Shown here: positions 7,759 to 15,261 of the stretch, piece after piece
How the letters are laid out: each line of letters starts with the position of its first letter
Numbering within the stretch: position 1 is the first letter of the stretch
Assembly (NCBI GenBank): GCA_028873795.1
Contig: JAPPNP010000060.1
Span: 1 to 35,781 of the forward strand
DNA length: 35,781 bases
Source of the DNA: Chloroflexota bacterium
GTDB taxonomy: Bacteria > Chloroflexota > UBA11872
Reading direction: 5' to 3'
Program-made: the position numbers and the translations under genes
The notes under the pieces: model-generated
What the model was told of the DNA's origin: nothing
The model's database searches: none
The model's input: only the letters and a program-made list of their open reading frames with translations

Positions 7759-8223
7759 CTATTCGCGATGGTGGGCCTCGACGGGCTTGCCGCCGGACTC
7801 GGTGAACTGCCGCAGTCCCAGGCTCAGCGTGTTCCACCCCAGCACCGCGCACTTGATGCGCACCGGAAACTGCCGCACGCCTTCCAGGGCGATGCCGTCG
7901 CCGAGCAAGTCTTCGTTGGGCTCCTCGCCCTCCAGCATCATGCCGCGCAGCGCCTGGATGATTTCGTCGACCTCCCCAATCGGCCGACCTTCGATCGCCT
8001 CCGTCATGATCGACGCCGACGCCTGGCTGATGGAGCATCCGTGCCCGGCGAAGCGCACCTTCTGCACGAGGCCGTCCTCGATTTCGAGCCAGAGCGTGAC
8101 CTCGTCCCCGCAGAGCGGATTGGCCCCCTCCACCACCACGTCCGCGTCGTCCAGCGTTCCGTGGTTCCGCGGACGCTTGTAGTGATCCATGATCACTTCG
8201 CGGTAGAGGTCGTCCAGCGCCAT
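7759..8223 (-). CDS. sufU: SufU sulfur-transfer protein for Fe-S cluster assembly
   Basis: A 154-residue SufU/IscU-fold protein that accepts the persulfide from SufS and passes sulfur to the SufBCD scaffold. The three cysteines and the aspartate that bind zinc in SufU are present: Cys38 and Asp40 in NPLCGDEV, Cys63 in GHGCSIS and Cys125 in IKCAVLGW. The insertion between the second and third cysteines, seen in SufU but not IscU, is present. The ATG lies one base after the sufS stop (TGA, C, ATG), so translation is probably coupled. With sufS it completes the operon. Confidence 0.95.
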   Translation of the reverse strand: MALDDLYREVIMDHYKRPRNHGTLDDADVVVEGANPLCGDEVTLWLEIEDGLVQKVRFAGHGCSISQASASIMTEAIEGRPIGEVDEIIQALRGMMLEGEEPNEDLLGDGIALEGVRQFPVRIKCAVLGWNTLSLGLRQFTESGGKPVEAHHRE

Positions 8224-8224
8224 G

Positions 8225-9502
8225 TCAAACGGTGCCGAAGAAGCGCTGCGCCTTGACCACGCTCTCGACCAGACAGTCGATCTCGTCGGTCGTGTTATAG
8301 AGATAGACGCTGGCGCGCGCGGTTGCGTGAACGCCCAGCTTGCGCATCAGCGGCTGCGCGCAGTGGTGCCCGGCGCGGATGGCGATGCCGTCGCCGTCGA
8401 GCACCGTGCCCACGTCGTGCGGGTGCAGGTCCTCCACCGTGAACGACACCACCCCGCCGCGATCCCCGTCGGCATCCGGTCCGTGGACTGCCACGCCCGG
8501 CATGTCGCTCAGCACATTGACCGCGTAGCCCCCGAGCTGGCGCGCATGCGCGTTGATCGCGTCCATGCCCACCCGCTCCAGGTAGTCCACCGCAACGCCC
8601 AGGCCGATGGCGCCGGCGATGTTGGGCGTGCCGCCCTCGAACTTGTCCGGCAGGTCCGCCCAGGTGGACGACTCCAGCTCCACCATGCGAATCATGCTGC
8701 CGCCGTAATGCGCGGGCTCCATCGCCTCCAGCACGTGCTCCTTGCCGTAGAGGACGCCGATTCCGGTTGGACCGGCCATCTTGTGTCCCGAAAACGTCAG
8801 GAAGTCCACGTCTAGCGACTGCACGTCCACCGGCATATGCGGGACCGACTGCGCCCCGTCCACGGCGATCAGCGCGCCGTGCTCGTGGGCCAGCCTCGCC
8901 ATCTCCGCGACGGGCGCAATCACGCCGAGGACGTTGGACACGTGGTGCACCGCCACCAGCTTGGTTTGCGGACCCAGCATGTCGCGATAGGCATCGAGAT
9001 CGATCACGCCCGCGTCGTCCGTGGGAATGAACCGCAGGCGCGCGCCGCGTCGCTTGGCCAGCTCTTGCCAGGGCACCAGGTTGCTGTGGTGCTCGACCTC
9101 GGTGAGCAGAATCTCGTCGCCGGACGCGACGTTCGCATCGCCCCACGCGCGGGCCACCATGTTGATCCCGTCGGTCGTCCCGCGAGTGAAGATCACCTCA
9201 TGCGGGCGCCGCGCATTGATAAAGCTGGCGACCCGCACGCGCGCGTCTTCGTAGGCCGCCGTGCCCTTCTCGCTCAGGTAGTGAATCCCGCGGTGGATGT
9301 TGGCGTTGGTGGTCTCGTAGTACTCGCGGAGGGCGTCGATCACGACCCGCGGCTTTTGCGAAGTCGCCGCGTTGTCCAGGTAGACCAGCGGTTTCCCGCG
9401 AACCTCCTGCGCCAGGATCGGGAAATCGCGCCTCAGCGCCACGGCGTCGAGCGGGGCAGTCCGGGCGGCTGGCGTCGCGGCGCCGCGGATCGAGGTGCTC
9501 AT
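8225..9502 (-). CDS. sufS: cysteine desulfurase SufS (class V aminotransferase)
   Basis: A 425-residue PLP enzyme that takes sulfur from L-cysteine, leaving alanine and an enzyme persulfide. The PLP lysine is Lys241 in FSGHKMAGPTGIG, and the PLP-stacking histidine sits in EVEHHSN (about 136-141). The active-site cysteine is Cys381 in IRAGHHCAQP, with the short loop typical of group II SufS enzymes that need SufU. The N-terminal NAATSQKP and TRGTTDGIN blocks are standard. It starts three bases past the Rieske gene stop and ends one base before sufU. Confidence 0.96.
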   Translation of the reverse strand: MSTSIRGAATPAARTAPLDAVALRRDFPILAQEVRGKPLVYLDNAATSQKPRVVIDALREYYETTNANIHRGIHYLSEKGTAAYEDARVRVASFINARRPHEVIFTRGTTDGINMVARAWGDANVASGDEILLTEVEHHSNLVPWQELAKRRGARLRFIPTDDAGVIDLDAYRDMLGPQTKLVAVHHVSNVLGVIAPVAEMARLAHEHGALIAVDGAQSVPHMPVDVQSLDVDFLTFSGHKMAGPTGIGVLYGKEHVLEAMEPAHYGGSMIRMVELESSTWADLPDKFEGGTPNIAGAIGLGVAVDYLERVGMDAINAHARQLGGYAVNVLSDMPGVAVHGPDADGDRGGVVSFTVEDLHPHDVGTVLDGDGIAIRAGHHCAQPLMRKLGVHATARASVYLYNTTDEIDCLVESVVKAQRFFGTV

Positions 9503-9505
9503 GTT

Positions 9506-9847
9506 CTAAGTATCGAACAACACCAGGATGCGGCCCTGCTCGACTTTCGCCTCGTAGACCTGCACCGGCAGGATGGCCGGCAGTGTTCGCGGCCGGCCCG
9601 TGCGCACGTCGAAGTGGGAGCTGTGCCTGGGGCAGCGGATGGTGCCCGCCGACGGGTTGAAGTCACCCTCCGACAAGTAGGCCTCGTCGTGCGTGCAGAG
9701 GTCGTCCATCGCGTAAATCTCGCCGTCGACGTTGTACAAGCCGACCGGCTCTCCCCCAATCTCCACTGCCGCCTTGCTGCCCACGGGAACCGACGCAATT
9801 GAACCCACGTCCACATATCCGCCCGCGACGCCCGGTGGTTCGGTCAC
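9506..9847 (-). CDS. Rieske [2Fe-2S] ferredoxin-like protein of the suf operon
   Basis: A 113-residue single-domain Rieske protein without a membrane anchor. The cluster ligands are Cys51-x-His53 (CTH) and Cys72-x2-His75 (CPRH), spaced as in ferredoxin components of ring-hydroxylating oxygenases and NirD-like proteins. It starts with GTG three bases downstream of the sufD stop and ends three bases before sufS, so it is embedded in the operon. A Rieske gene beside sufD is also known in actinobacterial suf operons such as that of Streptomyces. Its role there is not settled; electron supply during cluster assembly is a plausible inference. Confidence 0.92.
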   Translation of the reverse strand: MTEPPGVAGGYVDVGSIASVPVGSKAAVEIGGEPVGLYNVDGEIYAMDDLCTHDEAYLSEGDFNPSAGTIRCPRHSSHFDVRTGRPRTLPAILPVQVYEAKVEQGRILVLFDT

Positions 9848-9850
9848 GAC

Positions 9851-11176
9851 TTAGATTCCCGTCGCGCCGTCGTTGCCCGCTGCCGGCCCGGTCAGGGCCT
9901 CACGCAGCACGTCGCGCACGCCCTCGTGGGGCACACGGTCGAGGACCGCCTCGAAATAGCCCTCCACGATCAACTCTCGCGCCTGGGCGTGGGTCAGGCC
10001 GCGCGAGCACAGGTAGTAGAGGTGACTGGGCTCCAGCGTCGATGTCGTCGCGCCGTGCGTGCAGCGCACGTCATCGGCCATGATCTCCAGCCGCGGAATC
10101 GAGTCGGCGCGCGTGCCGCTGCTGAGCAGCAGGTTGCGGTTGTTCTGGTAGGCGTTGGTGCGTTGGGCCGCGGGATCCACCACGATCGTGCCGGCGTACA
10201 CCGAGCGGGCGCGACCGTCGAGCACCCCGGCAAACAGCAGATCGCTCGTGCCGTCCGTCGCCAGGTGGTCCTGGGTGGTGTGGTGATCCACGAACTGCCG
10301 GCTGCCAAGCCTGAACGCCCCGTTCAAGACCGCATTGGCTCCCGGCTCGACCAGGGTCGCCTCGACCCGCGCTTTGTGGAAGCGTCCGCCCACGGTCACG
10401 TTGGTGCTGGCGAGCGTGGCGTCGCGGCTCACGACGGCGCGCTGGGAGAGCACCGACCGCGCATCGAGCGCCAGGGCCTGAACGTGCGCATAGGTGAGGT
10501 GTGCGCCGGAAGCGGCAAACAGCTCGGTCGCGCCGTTGACGAGCACCGGCGATCCGGCGCCCGTGTCCGCCCACCACTCCACGATCGATGCCTGCGCCCC
10601 CTCGCCCAGCGACGCCAGCAGATGCGGCTGCCGCAGCGCCGCGTCACCTGAGGCGACCACCAGGATCGGCTGCGCCAGCGCCGCGCCGCGCGGCACGTGC
10701 ACCAACGCGCCGCCCTGCCACAGCGCCGCGTTGAGCGCTTGAAACTTGCCCTGCTCCGGGGCCACCGCGGTGGTGCTCAGGTTGTCGCGCACCAGTTCGG
10801 GCCGCGTCTGCGCGGCTTCCGCCAGATCCAGCGCGACCACGCCGGCGCTCCGGGCTTCTGGGCTGACGTCGACCACGTGCGCCCCGGCGGCGCTCATCAC
10901 CAGCGTGACGCTGGGGTCAAGGGCCGCAGTGGGAACCGTCGCCGGCACGCCGGCGACGCCGTCCAGCGGCGCAGCGGGCGTCAGCGACTCCCACTGCAGC
11001 CATCGCAGGTCCGTGCGTCGCCACTCCTCGTCGGTGCGTTCGGGGTTCGGCGTGGCCTCGTAGACATCCCACGCGGCTCTCCGGCGCGCGCGGAGCCAAT
11101 CCGGCTCCTGTTGCGCGTCCGCCAGGTCGTCGACGCTTTGGCGCGTGAGCCCAGGCGCCCGCGCGTCAATCGCCAT
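9851..11176 (-). CDS. sufD: Fe-S assembly scaffold subunit SufD
   Basis: A 441-residue SufD: a right-handed beta-helix protein that pairs with SufB and binds SufC ATPase in the SufBC2D scaffold. Family features are the N-terminal helical region (VYEATPNPERTDEEWRRTDLRWL), the repetitive strands of the core, and the C-terminal block (VRCTHGATTSTLEPSHLYYLCSRGLTHAQARELIVEGYFEAVLDRV). That block carries the conserved histidine of the CTHGAT motif and the SufC-binding helices. An AAGGA precedes the ATG. A 60-nt gap separates it from sufB, the longest gap in the operon. Confidence 0.95.
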   Translation of the reverse strand: MAIDARAPGLTRQSVDDLADAQQEPDWLRARRRAAWDVYEATPNPERTDEEWRRTDLRWLQWESLTPAAPLDGVAGVPATVPTAALDPSVTLVMSAAGAHVVDVSPEARSAGVVALDLAEAAQTRPELVRDNLSTTAVAPEQGKFQALNAALWQGGALVHVPRGAALAQPILVVASGDAALRQPHLLASLGEGAQASIVEWWADTGAGSPVLVNGATELFAASGAHLTYAHVQALALDARSVLSQRAVVSRDATLASTNVTVGGRFHKARVEATLVEPGANAVLNGAFRLGSRQFVDHHTTQDHLATDGTSDLLFAGVLDGRARSVYAGTIVVDPAAQRTNAYQNNRNLLLSSGTRADSIPRLEIMADDVRCTHGATTSTLEPSHLYYLCSRGLTHAQARELIVEGYFEAVLDRVPHEGVRDVLREALTGPAAGNDGATGI

Positions 11177-11236
11177 GCGCGAGCGTCCTTCGTTGGGTAC
11201 CGGCCCGGATGCTGAGCCTGATCAGGTCCAGTCGGG

Positions 11237-12640
11237 CTATCCGATCGAGCCTTCCATCTGCAACTCGATCAGGCGATTCATCTCCACGGCGTATTCCATG
11301 GGCAGCTCGCGCACGATGGGCTCGATGAAGCCGCTCACCACCATGGCCATCGCCTGCTCTTCGGTTAGCCCGCGGCTCATCAGGTAGAAGAGCTGCTGCT
11401 CGCCGATCTTGCTCACCGTGGCCTCGTGCTGCACGGCGGTGTTGCTTTCCTCGATGTCCATGTAGGGATAGGTGTCGGACCGCGACTCGTCGTCGAACAG
11501 CAGCGCGTCGCACACCACGTTCGACTTCGAGCGCTCTGCGCCCGGCAGCACGCTCACGTGGCCGCGGTAGCCGGCGCGGCCACCGTCCTTGCTGATCGAC
11601 TTGGACGTGATGATCGACGAGGTGTCCGGCGCGGCGTGCACCATCTTGGCCCCGGCGTCCTGGTGCTGGCCCTGGCTCGCGAATGCGATCGACAGCACCT
11701 CGCCGTGCGCGCCCGGCTCCATCAGGTACACCGACGGGTACTTCATGGTCACCTTGCTGCCCAGGTTGCCGTCGATCCACTCCATCGTGGCGTCGCGGTA
11801 GGCCACCGCGCGCTTGGTCACCAGGTTGAAGACGTCGGTCGACCAGTTCTGGATCGTCGTGTAGCGGCAGCGCGCGCCTTCCTTGACGACAATCTCGACC
11901 ACCGCCGAGTGCAGCGAATCCGTGGCGTAGATCGGCGCCGTGCAGCCTTCGACGTAGTGCACGTAGGCCCCGGGCTCGACGACGATCAGCGTGCGCTCGA
12001 ACTGCCCCATGTTCTCCGCATTGATGCGGAAGTACGCCTGCAGCGGCACCTCGACCTTCACGCCCGCCGGGACGTAGACGAAGCTCCCGCCGCTCCAGAC
12101 GGCGCTGTTGAGCGCGGCGAACTTGTTGTCGCCGTTGGGGATGATCGTGCCGAAGTACTCGCGGACGATCTCCGGGTGCTCGCGCAGCCCCGAGTCCATG
12201 TCGAGGAAGACCACGCCCTCGCGTTCCAGGTCCTCGCGGATGCTGTGATAGACGACCTCGGAGTCGTATTGTGCGCCCACGCCGGCCAGAAACTTGCGCT
12301 CGGCCTCGGGAATGCCCAGGCGGTCGAACGTGTTCTTGATGTCGTCCGGCACGTCGTCCCAGCTGCGGGCCTGACGGTCTTGGGGCCGGATGTAGTAGTA
12401 GATGTCGTCGAAGTCGATGCGCGACAAGTCGGCGCCCCAGGTCGGCATCGGCTTGCTCTCGAACTGCCGCAGCGACTCCAGCCGGAACTCGAGCATCCAC
12501 TCCGGCTCGTCCTTCTGGCGGGAAATTTCACGCACGATGTCGGCGCTGAGCCCCTTGGGCGACTTATAGACCGGCTTGATGTCGTCGTGGAACCCGAACT
12601 TGTAGCTATCGAGTCCAATGTCCGCCGACTTCACCGCCAT
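11237..12640 (-). CDS. sufB: Fe-S assembly scaffold subunit SufB
   Basis: A 467-residue SufB, the subunit on which the nascent cluster is built. Recognised by its opening ([20 protein letters not shown]), the long middle region ([23 protein letters not shown]) and the C-terminal segment [19 protein letters not shown]. Cys377 in [10 protein letters not shown] and Glu406 in VQHEATVSK match the E. coli residues Cys405 and Glu434, which are implicated in sulfur and cluster binding. The start has GGAGG inside the end of sufC, nine bases upstream, with only three bases between the two genes, so coupling is likely. Confidence 0.96.
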   Translation of the reverse strand: MAVKSADIGLDSYKFGFHDDIKPVYKSPKGLSADIVREISRQKDEPEWMLEFRLESLRQFESKPMPTWGADLSRIDFDDIYYYIRPQDRQARSWDDVPDDIKNTFDRLGIPEAERKFLAGVGAQYDSEVVYHSIREDLEREGVVFLDMDSGLREHPEIVREYFGTIIPNGDNKFAALNSAVWSGGSFVYVPAGVKVEVPLQAYFRINAENMGQFERTLIVVEPGAYVHYVEGCTAPIYATDSLHSAVVEIVVKEGARCRYTTIQNWSTDVFNLVTKRAVAYRDATMEWIDGNLGSKVTMKYPSVYLMEPGAHGEVLSIAFASQGQHQDAGAKMVHAAPDTSSIITSKSISKDGGRAGYRGHVSVLPGAERSKSNVVCDALLFDDESRSDTYPYMDIEESNTAVQHEATVSKIGEQQLFYLMSRGLTEEQAMAMVVSGFIEPIVRELPMEYAVEMNRLIELQMEGSIG

Positions 12641-12643
12641 TCG

Positions 12644-13408
12644 CTATGCCTCCTGTGCCGCCGTTATGGCCTCGTAGCCCATCTCGTCGAGCTCCAGCGC
12701 CAACTCCTTGTCGCCCGTGCGCGCGATGCGCCCGTCGATCAGCACGTGCACCACGTCGGGGACGATGTAGTTCAGTAGCCGCTGGTAGTGCGTGATGACC
12801 AGAGTAGCCATCTCCGCGCCCCGCAGCGTGTTGACGCCGTCCGCCACGATGCGCAGGGCGTCGATGTCCAGGCCCGAGTCCGTCTCGTCGAGAATTGCGA
12901 GTTCCGGCTGGAGCACCGCCATCTGCAAGATTTCGTTGCGCTTCTTCTCACCGCCGGAGAAACCCTCGTTCAAGTAGCGGCCGGCGAACTTGGGGTCCAT
13001 GCGCAGCAGCCGCATCTTCTCCATCATGAGCCGGCGAAACTCCATGGCCGAGATTTCGTCCTCGCGCTGGGCGTTCAGCGCCATGCGTAGGAAATTGGAC
13101 ACGCGCACGCCGGTGATCTCGGACGGGTACTGAAACGCCATGAAGACGCCCAGGCGCGCGCGTTCGTCGGTTTCCAACTCCAGCAGGTTCTGGCCCTTGA
13201 ACGTCACGCTGCCGCTGGTGACCTCGAAAGCGGGGTGACCCATCAGGGTGTTGGCCAGCGTGCTCTTGCCGGAGCCGTTGGGCCCCATCAGCGCATGCAC
13301 TTCACCCTTGGGCACGTGCAAGTCGATGCCCTTGAGGATCGGCATATCGTTAACGGTGACGTGCAAGTCGTCAATGACCAGCGCGTCGGCCCCGCTGCCG
13401 TTATGCAT
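12644..13408 (-). CDS. sufC: Fe-S assembly ATPase SufC
   Basis: A 254-residue ABC-type ATPase that drives conformational change in SufBD. Walker A is GPNGSGKST (42-50), the ABC signature is SGGEKKRNE (151-159), and Walker B with the SufC-specific tail is LAILDETDSGLD (170-181). The H-motif follows in VITHYQRLL. There are no membrane segments. It is the first gene of the operon, and the upstream gap holds a possible promoter and a two-level hairpin in the leader. Confidence 0.97.
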   Translation of the reverse strand: MHNGSGADALVIDDLHVTVNDMPILKGIDLHVPKGEVHALMGPNGSGKSTLANTLMGHPAFEVTSGSVTFKGQNLLELETDERARLGVFMAFQYPSEITGVRVSNFLRMALNAQREDEISAMEFRRLMMEKMRLLRMDPKFAGRYLNEGFSGGEKKRNEILQMAVLQPELAILDETDSGLDIDALRIVADGVNTLRGAEMATLVITHYQRLLNYIVPDVVHVLIDGRIARTGDKELALELDEMGYEAITAAQEA

Positions 13409-13448
13409 ATTCCAGCCTCGGTCGTCTCAGGTCAGTGAGGTCCTCTCT

Positions 13449-13494
13449 GGCTCCGAGGCATCGGATGTACCTGGGGCGCACAACGCCCGGAGCC
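13449..13494 (-). promoter_or_regulatory. two-level stem in the sufC leader
   Basis: Outer arms GGCTCCG (13449-13455) and CGGAGCC (13488-13494) enclose an inner perfect hairpin, GGGCG (13474-13478), CACAA loop, CGCCC (13484-13488); the two stems share base 13488. The structure lies about 40-85 nt upstream of the sufC ATG, in what should be its 5' leader. It matches no riboswitch that I recognise and may be a regulator site or chance. Confidence 0.35.
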
Positions 13495-13505
13495 ACCTAA
13501 TCGAA

Positions 13506-13533
13506 GCTATCACCGCGTACCGTTCGCCCGCAA
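13506..13533 (-). promoter_or_regulatory. weak candidate promoter for the suf operon
   Basis: On the minus strand TTGCGG (13533-13528), a 16-nt spacer, then GATAGC (13511-13506), loosely like -35 and -10 boxes. An AT-rich CAATATTTG lies just upstream. Transcripts from here would include the leader stem at 13449-13494. Confidence 0.25.
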
Positions 13534-13606
13534 ATATTGACAGGAAATTCTGCGAAAAAGCCGAGGCAATCAGCGAATAAGCCCCTGCCCCCGTGGCGCA
13601 ACCCTC

Positions 13607-13660
13607 CGTCATTCCCGCGCAGAGCCTGCCCCGTACTCGATACGGTGCGGGGATCCACCC
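13607..13660 (+). repeat. family A repeat, filled form with inner hairpin
   Basis: Left arm ATTCCCGC at 13611-13618. The inner module GAGCCTGCCCCGTACTCG and onward occupies 13622-13645, then a decayed right arm (GCGGGGATCC). The inner stem is CCGTA...TACGG. Confidence 0.8.
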
Positions 13661-13692
13661 CAAACCCACCTCACGTCCCTCACCCACAACCT

Positions 13693-13722
13693 GTCATTCC
13701 GAGCGGAGCGAGGAATCTAAGG
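13693..13722 (+). repeat. family B repeat
   Basis: GTCATTCCGAGCGGAGCGAG then GAATCTAAGG; forward orientation, the closest copy to the family consensus in the window. Confidence 0.8.
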
Positions 13723-13770
13723 AGCCGACGATTGGGCAGAACGCCTGTCTAAGCCTCACGCCGTCACCCC

Positions 13771-13800
13771 TCCGTCATTCCGGCGGAAGCCGGAATCCAG
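13771..13800 (+). repeat. family A palindromic repeat, empty form
   Basis: Arms ATTCCGGC and GCCGGAAT around GGAA, with the CGTC left flank and CCAG right flank. Forward orientation. Confidence 0.85.
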
Positions 13801-13919
13801 TCCGGTCGAACCAGTCACTCCACTACGCACCCTCCGCCCTGGTTTCGTAGGCTTGGACCCATACGCGAACGCTGACGGCGGCCGCAAGTGGCCCCGCGAC
13901 GCGCGCACCCCGAGGAGCC

Positions 13920-15074
13920 ATGGCCCACCAGCGAACCCGACCCCGCGCCGAGTGGCAGGAGCAGCTTGCCAAGGGCGTGCGGGATGTGCGTGAGATTCCG
14001 GGCCTCACCGAAGAGCAGTACCAGCAGCTCGAGGCCATCGACGAGGAATACCCCTTCTTCACCACGCCCTACTACCTCAGCCTGATCGAGAACTGGGACG
14101 CCAGCGATCCGATCTACCTGCAGCAGATGCCGGATGCGCGGGAGTTCGAGAACCCCAACTTCCTCGAGGACGACCCGCTCGACGAAGAAGACGACATGCC
14201 GGTGCCGCACCTCACGCACCGCTATCCCGACCGCGTGCTGTTCGTCGTCACGCACACCTGCGCCATGTACTGCCGCTTCTGCACCCGCAAGCGCAAGGTG
14301 GGCAAGAACCCGGTGCCGCGGCCCGAAGAGCTGCAGCGCGCCATCGACTACATCGCCGAGCACGAGGAGATCCGCGACGTGCTGCTCAGCGGCGGAGACC
14401 CCCTCACCCTCACCGACTCGGCGCTCGAGTGGATCATCAGCCGGCTGCGCGCGATTCCGCACGTGGACCTCATCCGCGTCGGCACCAAGATCCCCTGCGT
14501 CAACCCCGAGCGCATCACGCCCGAGCTGTGCCGGATGCTCGCCAAGTACCACCCGTTCTACGTCAATACGCACTTCAACCACCCGCGTGAGCTCACGCCG
14601 GAAGCGGTGCGCGCCTGCGGCTTGCTGGTGGACCACGGCATTCCCATGGGCTGCCAGACAGTGCTGCTGCGCGGCGTCAACGACGATCCCGAGGTGATGA
14701 AGGAGCTCATGCACGCCCTGCTCAAGGCCCGCGTGAAGCCCTACTACATCTACCAGGCCGACCTGGTGAAGGGCACCGACTACTTTCGGACGTCGGTGCA
14801 GAAGGGGCTCGAGATCATCGAATCGCTGCAGGGGCACACCACCGGATTCGGCGTGCCCACCTTTGTGATCGATGCTCCCGGCGGCGGTGGCAAGATTCCC
14901 GTGACCCCTGATCGGATCGTGCGTCTCACAGACGACACCATCACGCTGCGCAACTTCGAGGGTGGGGTTTACGACTACCCGGCGCAGGGATACTCGCGAG
15001 ACCACGCGGACGGCGACGCGGCCGACGGCAACGGCGACCCCGAGGCCTCGCGCGCGTACCCGATCTACGACTAG
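13920..15074 (+). CDS. kamA: lysine 2,3-aminomutase (radical SAM, PLP)
   Basis: A 384-residue KamA-type enzyme converting L-lysine to beta-lysine with a 4Fe-4S cluster, SAM and PLP. The radical SAM cysteines are Cys114, Cys118 and Cys121 (CAMYCRFC). SGGDPL (157-162) is the SAM-binding GGD block. Lys325 in APGGGGKIPV should bind PLP. Asp281 in YQADL and Asp318 in FVIDAP match the two aspartates that hold the lysine amino group in the Clostridium enzyme; glutamate 2,3-aminomutases replace them, so lysine is the likelier substrate. The cysteine of the NDC motif (here NDD, 255-257) and the C-terminal zinc cysteines are absent. GAGGAG sits just before the ATG. No acetyltransferase (ablB) or EF-P gene is adjacent. 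Confidence 0.92.
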   Translation: MAHQRTRPRAEWQEQLAKGVRDVREIPGLTEEQYQQLEAIDEEYPFFTTPYYLSLIENWDASDPIYLQQMPDAREFENPNFLEDDPLDEEDDMPVPHLTHRYPDRVLFVVTHTCAMYCRFCTRKRKVGKNPVPRPEELQRAIDYIAEHEEIRDVLLSGGDPLTLTDSALEWIISRLRAIPHVDLIRVGTKIPCVNPERITPELCRMLAKYHPFYVNTHFNHPRELTPEAVRACGLLVDHGIPMGCQTVLLRGVNDDPEVMKELMHALLKARVKPYYIYQADLVKGTDYFRTSVQKGLEIIESLQGHTTGFGVPTFVIDAPGGGGKIPVTPDRIVRLTDDTITLRNFEGGVYDYPAQGYSRDHADGDAADGNGDPEASRAYPIYD

Positions 15075-15089
15075 GCAACCTCACATCGA

Positions 15090-15126
15090 GTCCCTTCCCC
15101 CTGGAAGGGGGAAGGTTAGGATGGGG
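15090..15126 (+). repeat. family C hairpin repeat past kamA
   Basis: Arms CCTTCCCCC (15093-15101) and GGGGGAAGG (15107-15115) with a TGGAA loop, then the tail TTAGGATGGGGG. It starts about 20 nt after the kamA stop and could help end its transcript. Confidence 0.75.
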
Positions 15127-15134
15127 GTCAGCGC

Positions 15135-15245
15135 CTGACGTTCCTGGTAGGGCCATTCGGCCACCCCGTCGCGGACGGCTTCGAATACCGACACTACGAG
15201 GAGTTCTTCGGATTTTCCCTCCGCGATCGGCCGTCGCGGGCGTGA
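15135..15245 (+). pseudogene. short protein-like fragment, possible gene remnant
   Basis: A 36-codon frame between kamA and the MFS gene, ending in TGA. It reads LTFLVGPFGHPVADGFEYRH, continuing EEFFGF and SLRDRPSR. The composition is protein-like and most third positions are G or C. There is no ATG, GTG or TTG; the first codon is CTG just after a family C repeat. I do not recognise it. It could be the tail of a gene cut by the repeat, or chance in GC-rich DNA. Confidence 0.25.
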
Positions 15246-15261
15246 CCGCGCCGCTCGGCGG

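Noticed and set aside
13920-15074. Glutamate 2,3-aminomutase or EpmB
   Set aside because: Both lysine-binding aspartates are kept, arguing against glutamate; the length and acidic N-terminal part, and lack of an EF-P neighbour, argue against EpmB, though the latter is not excluded.
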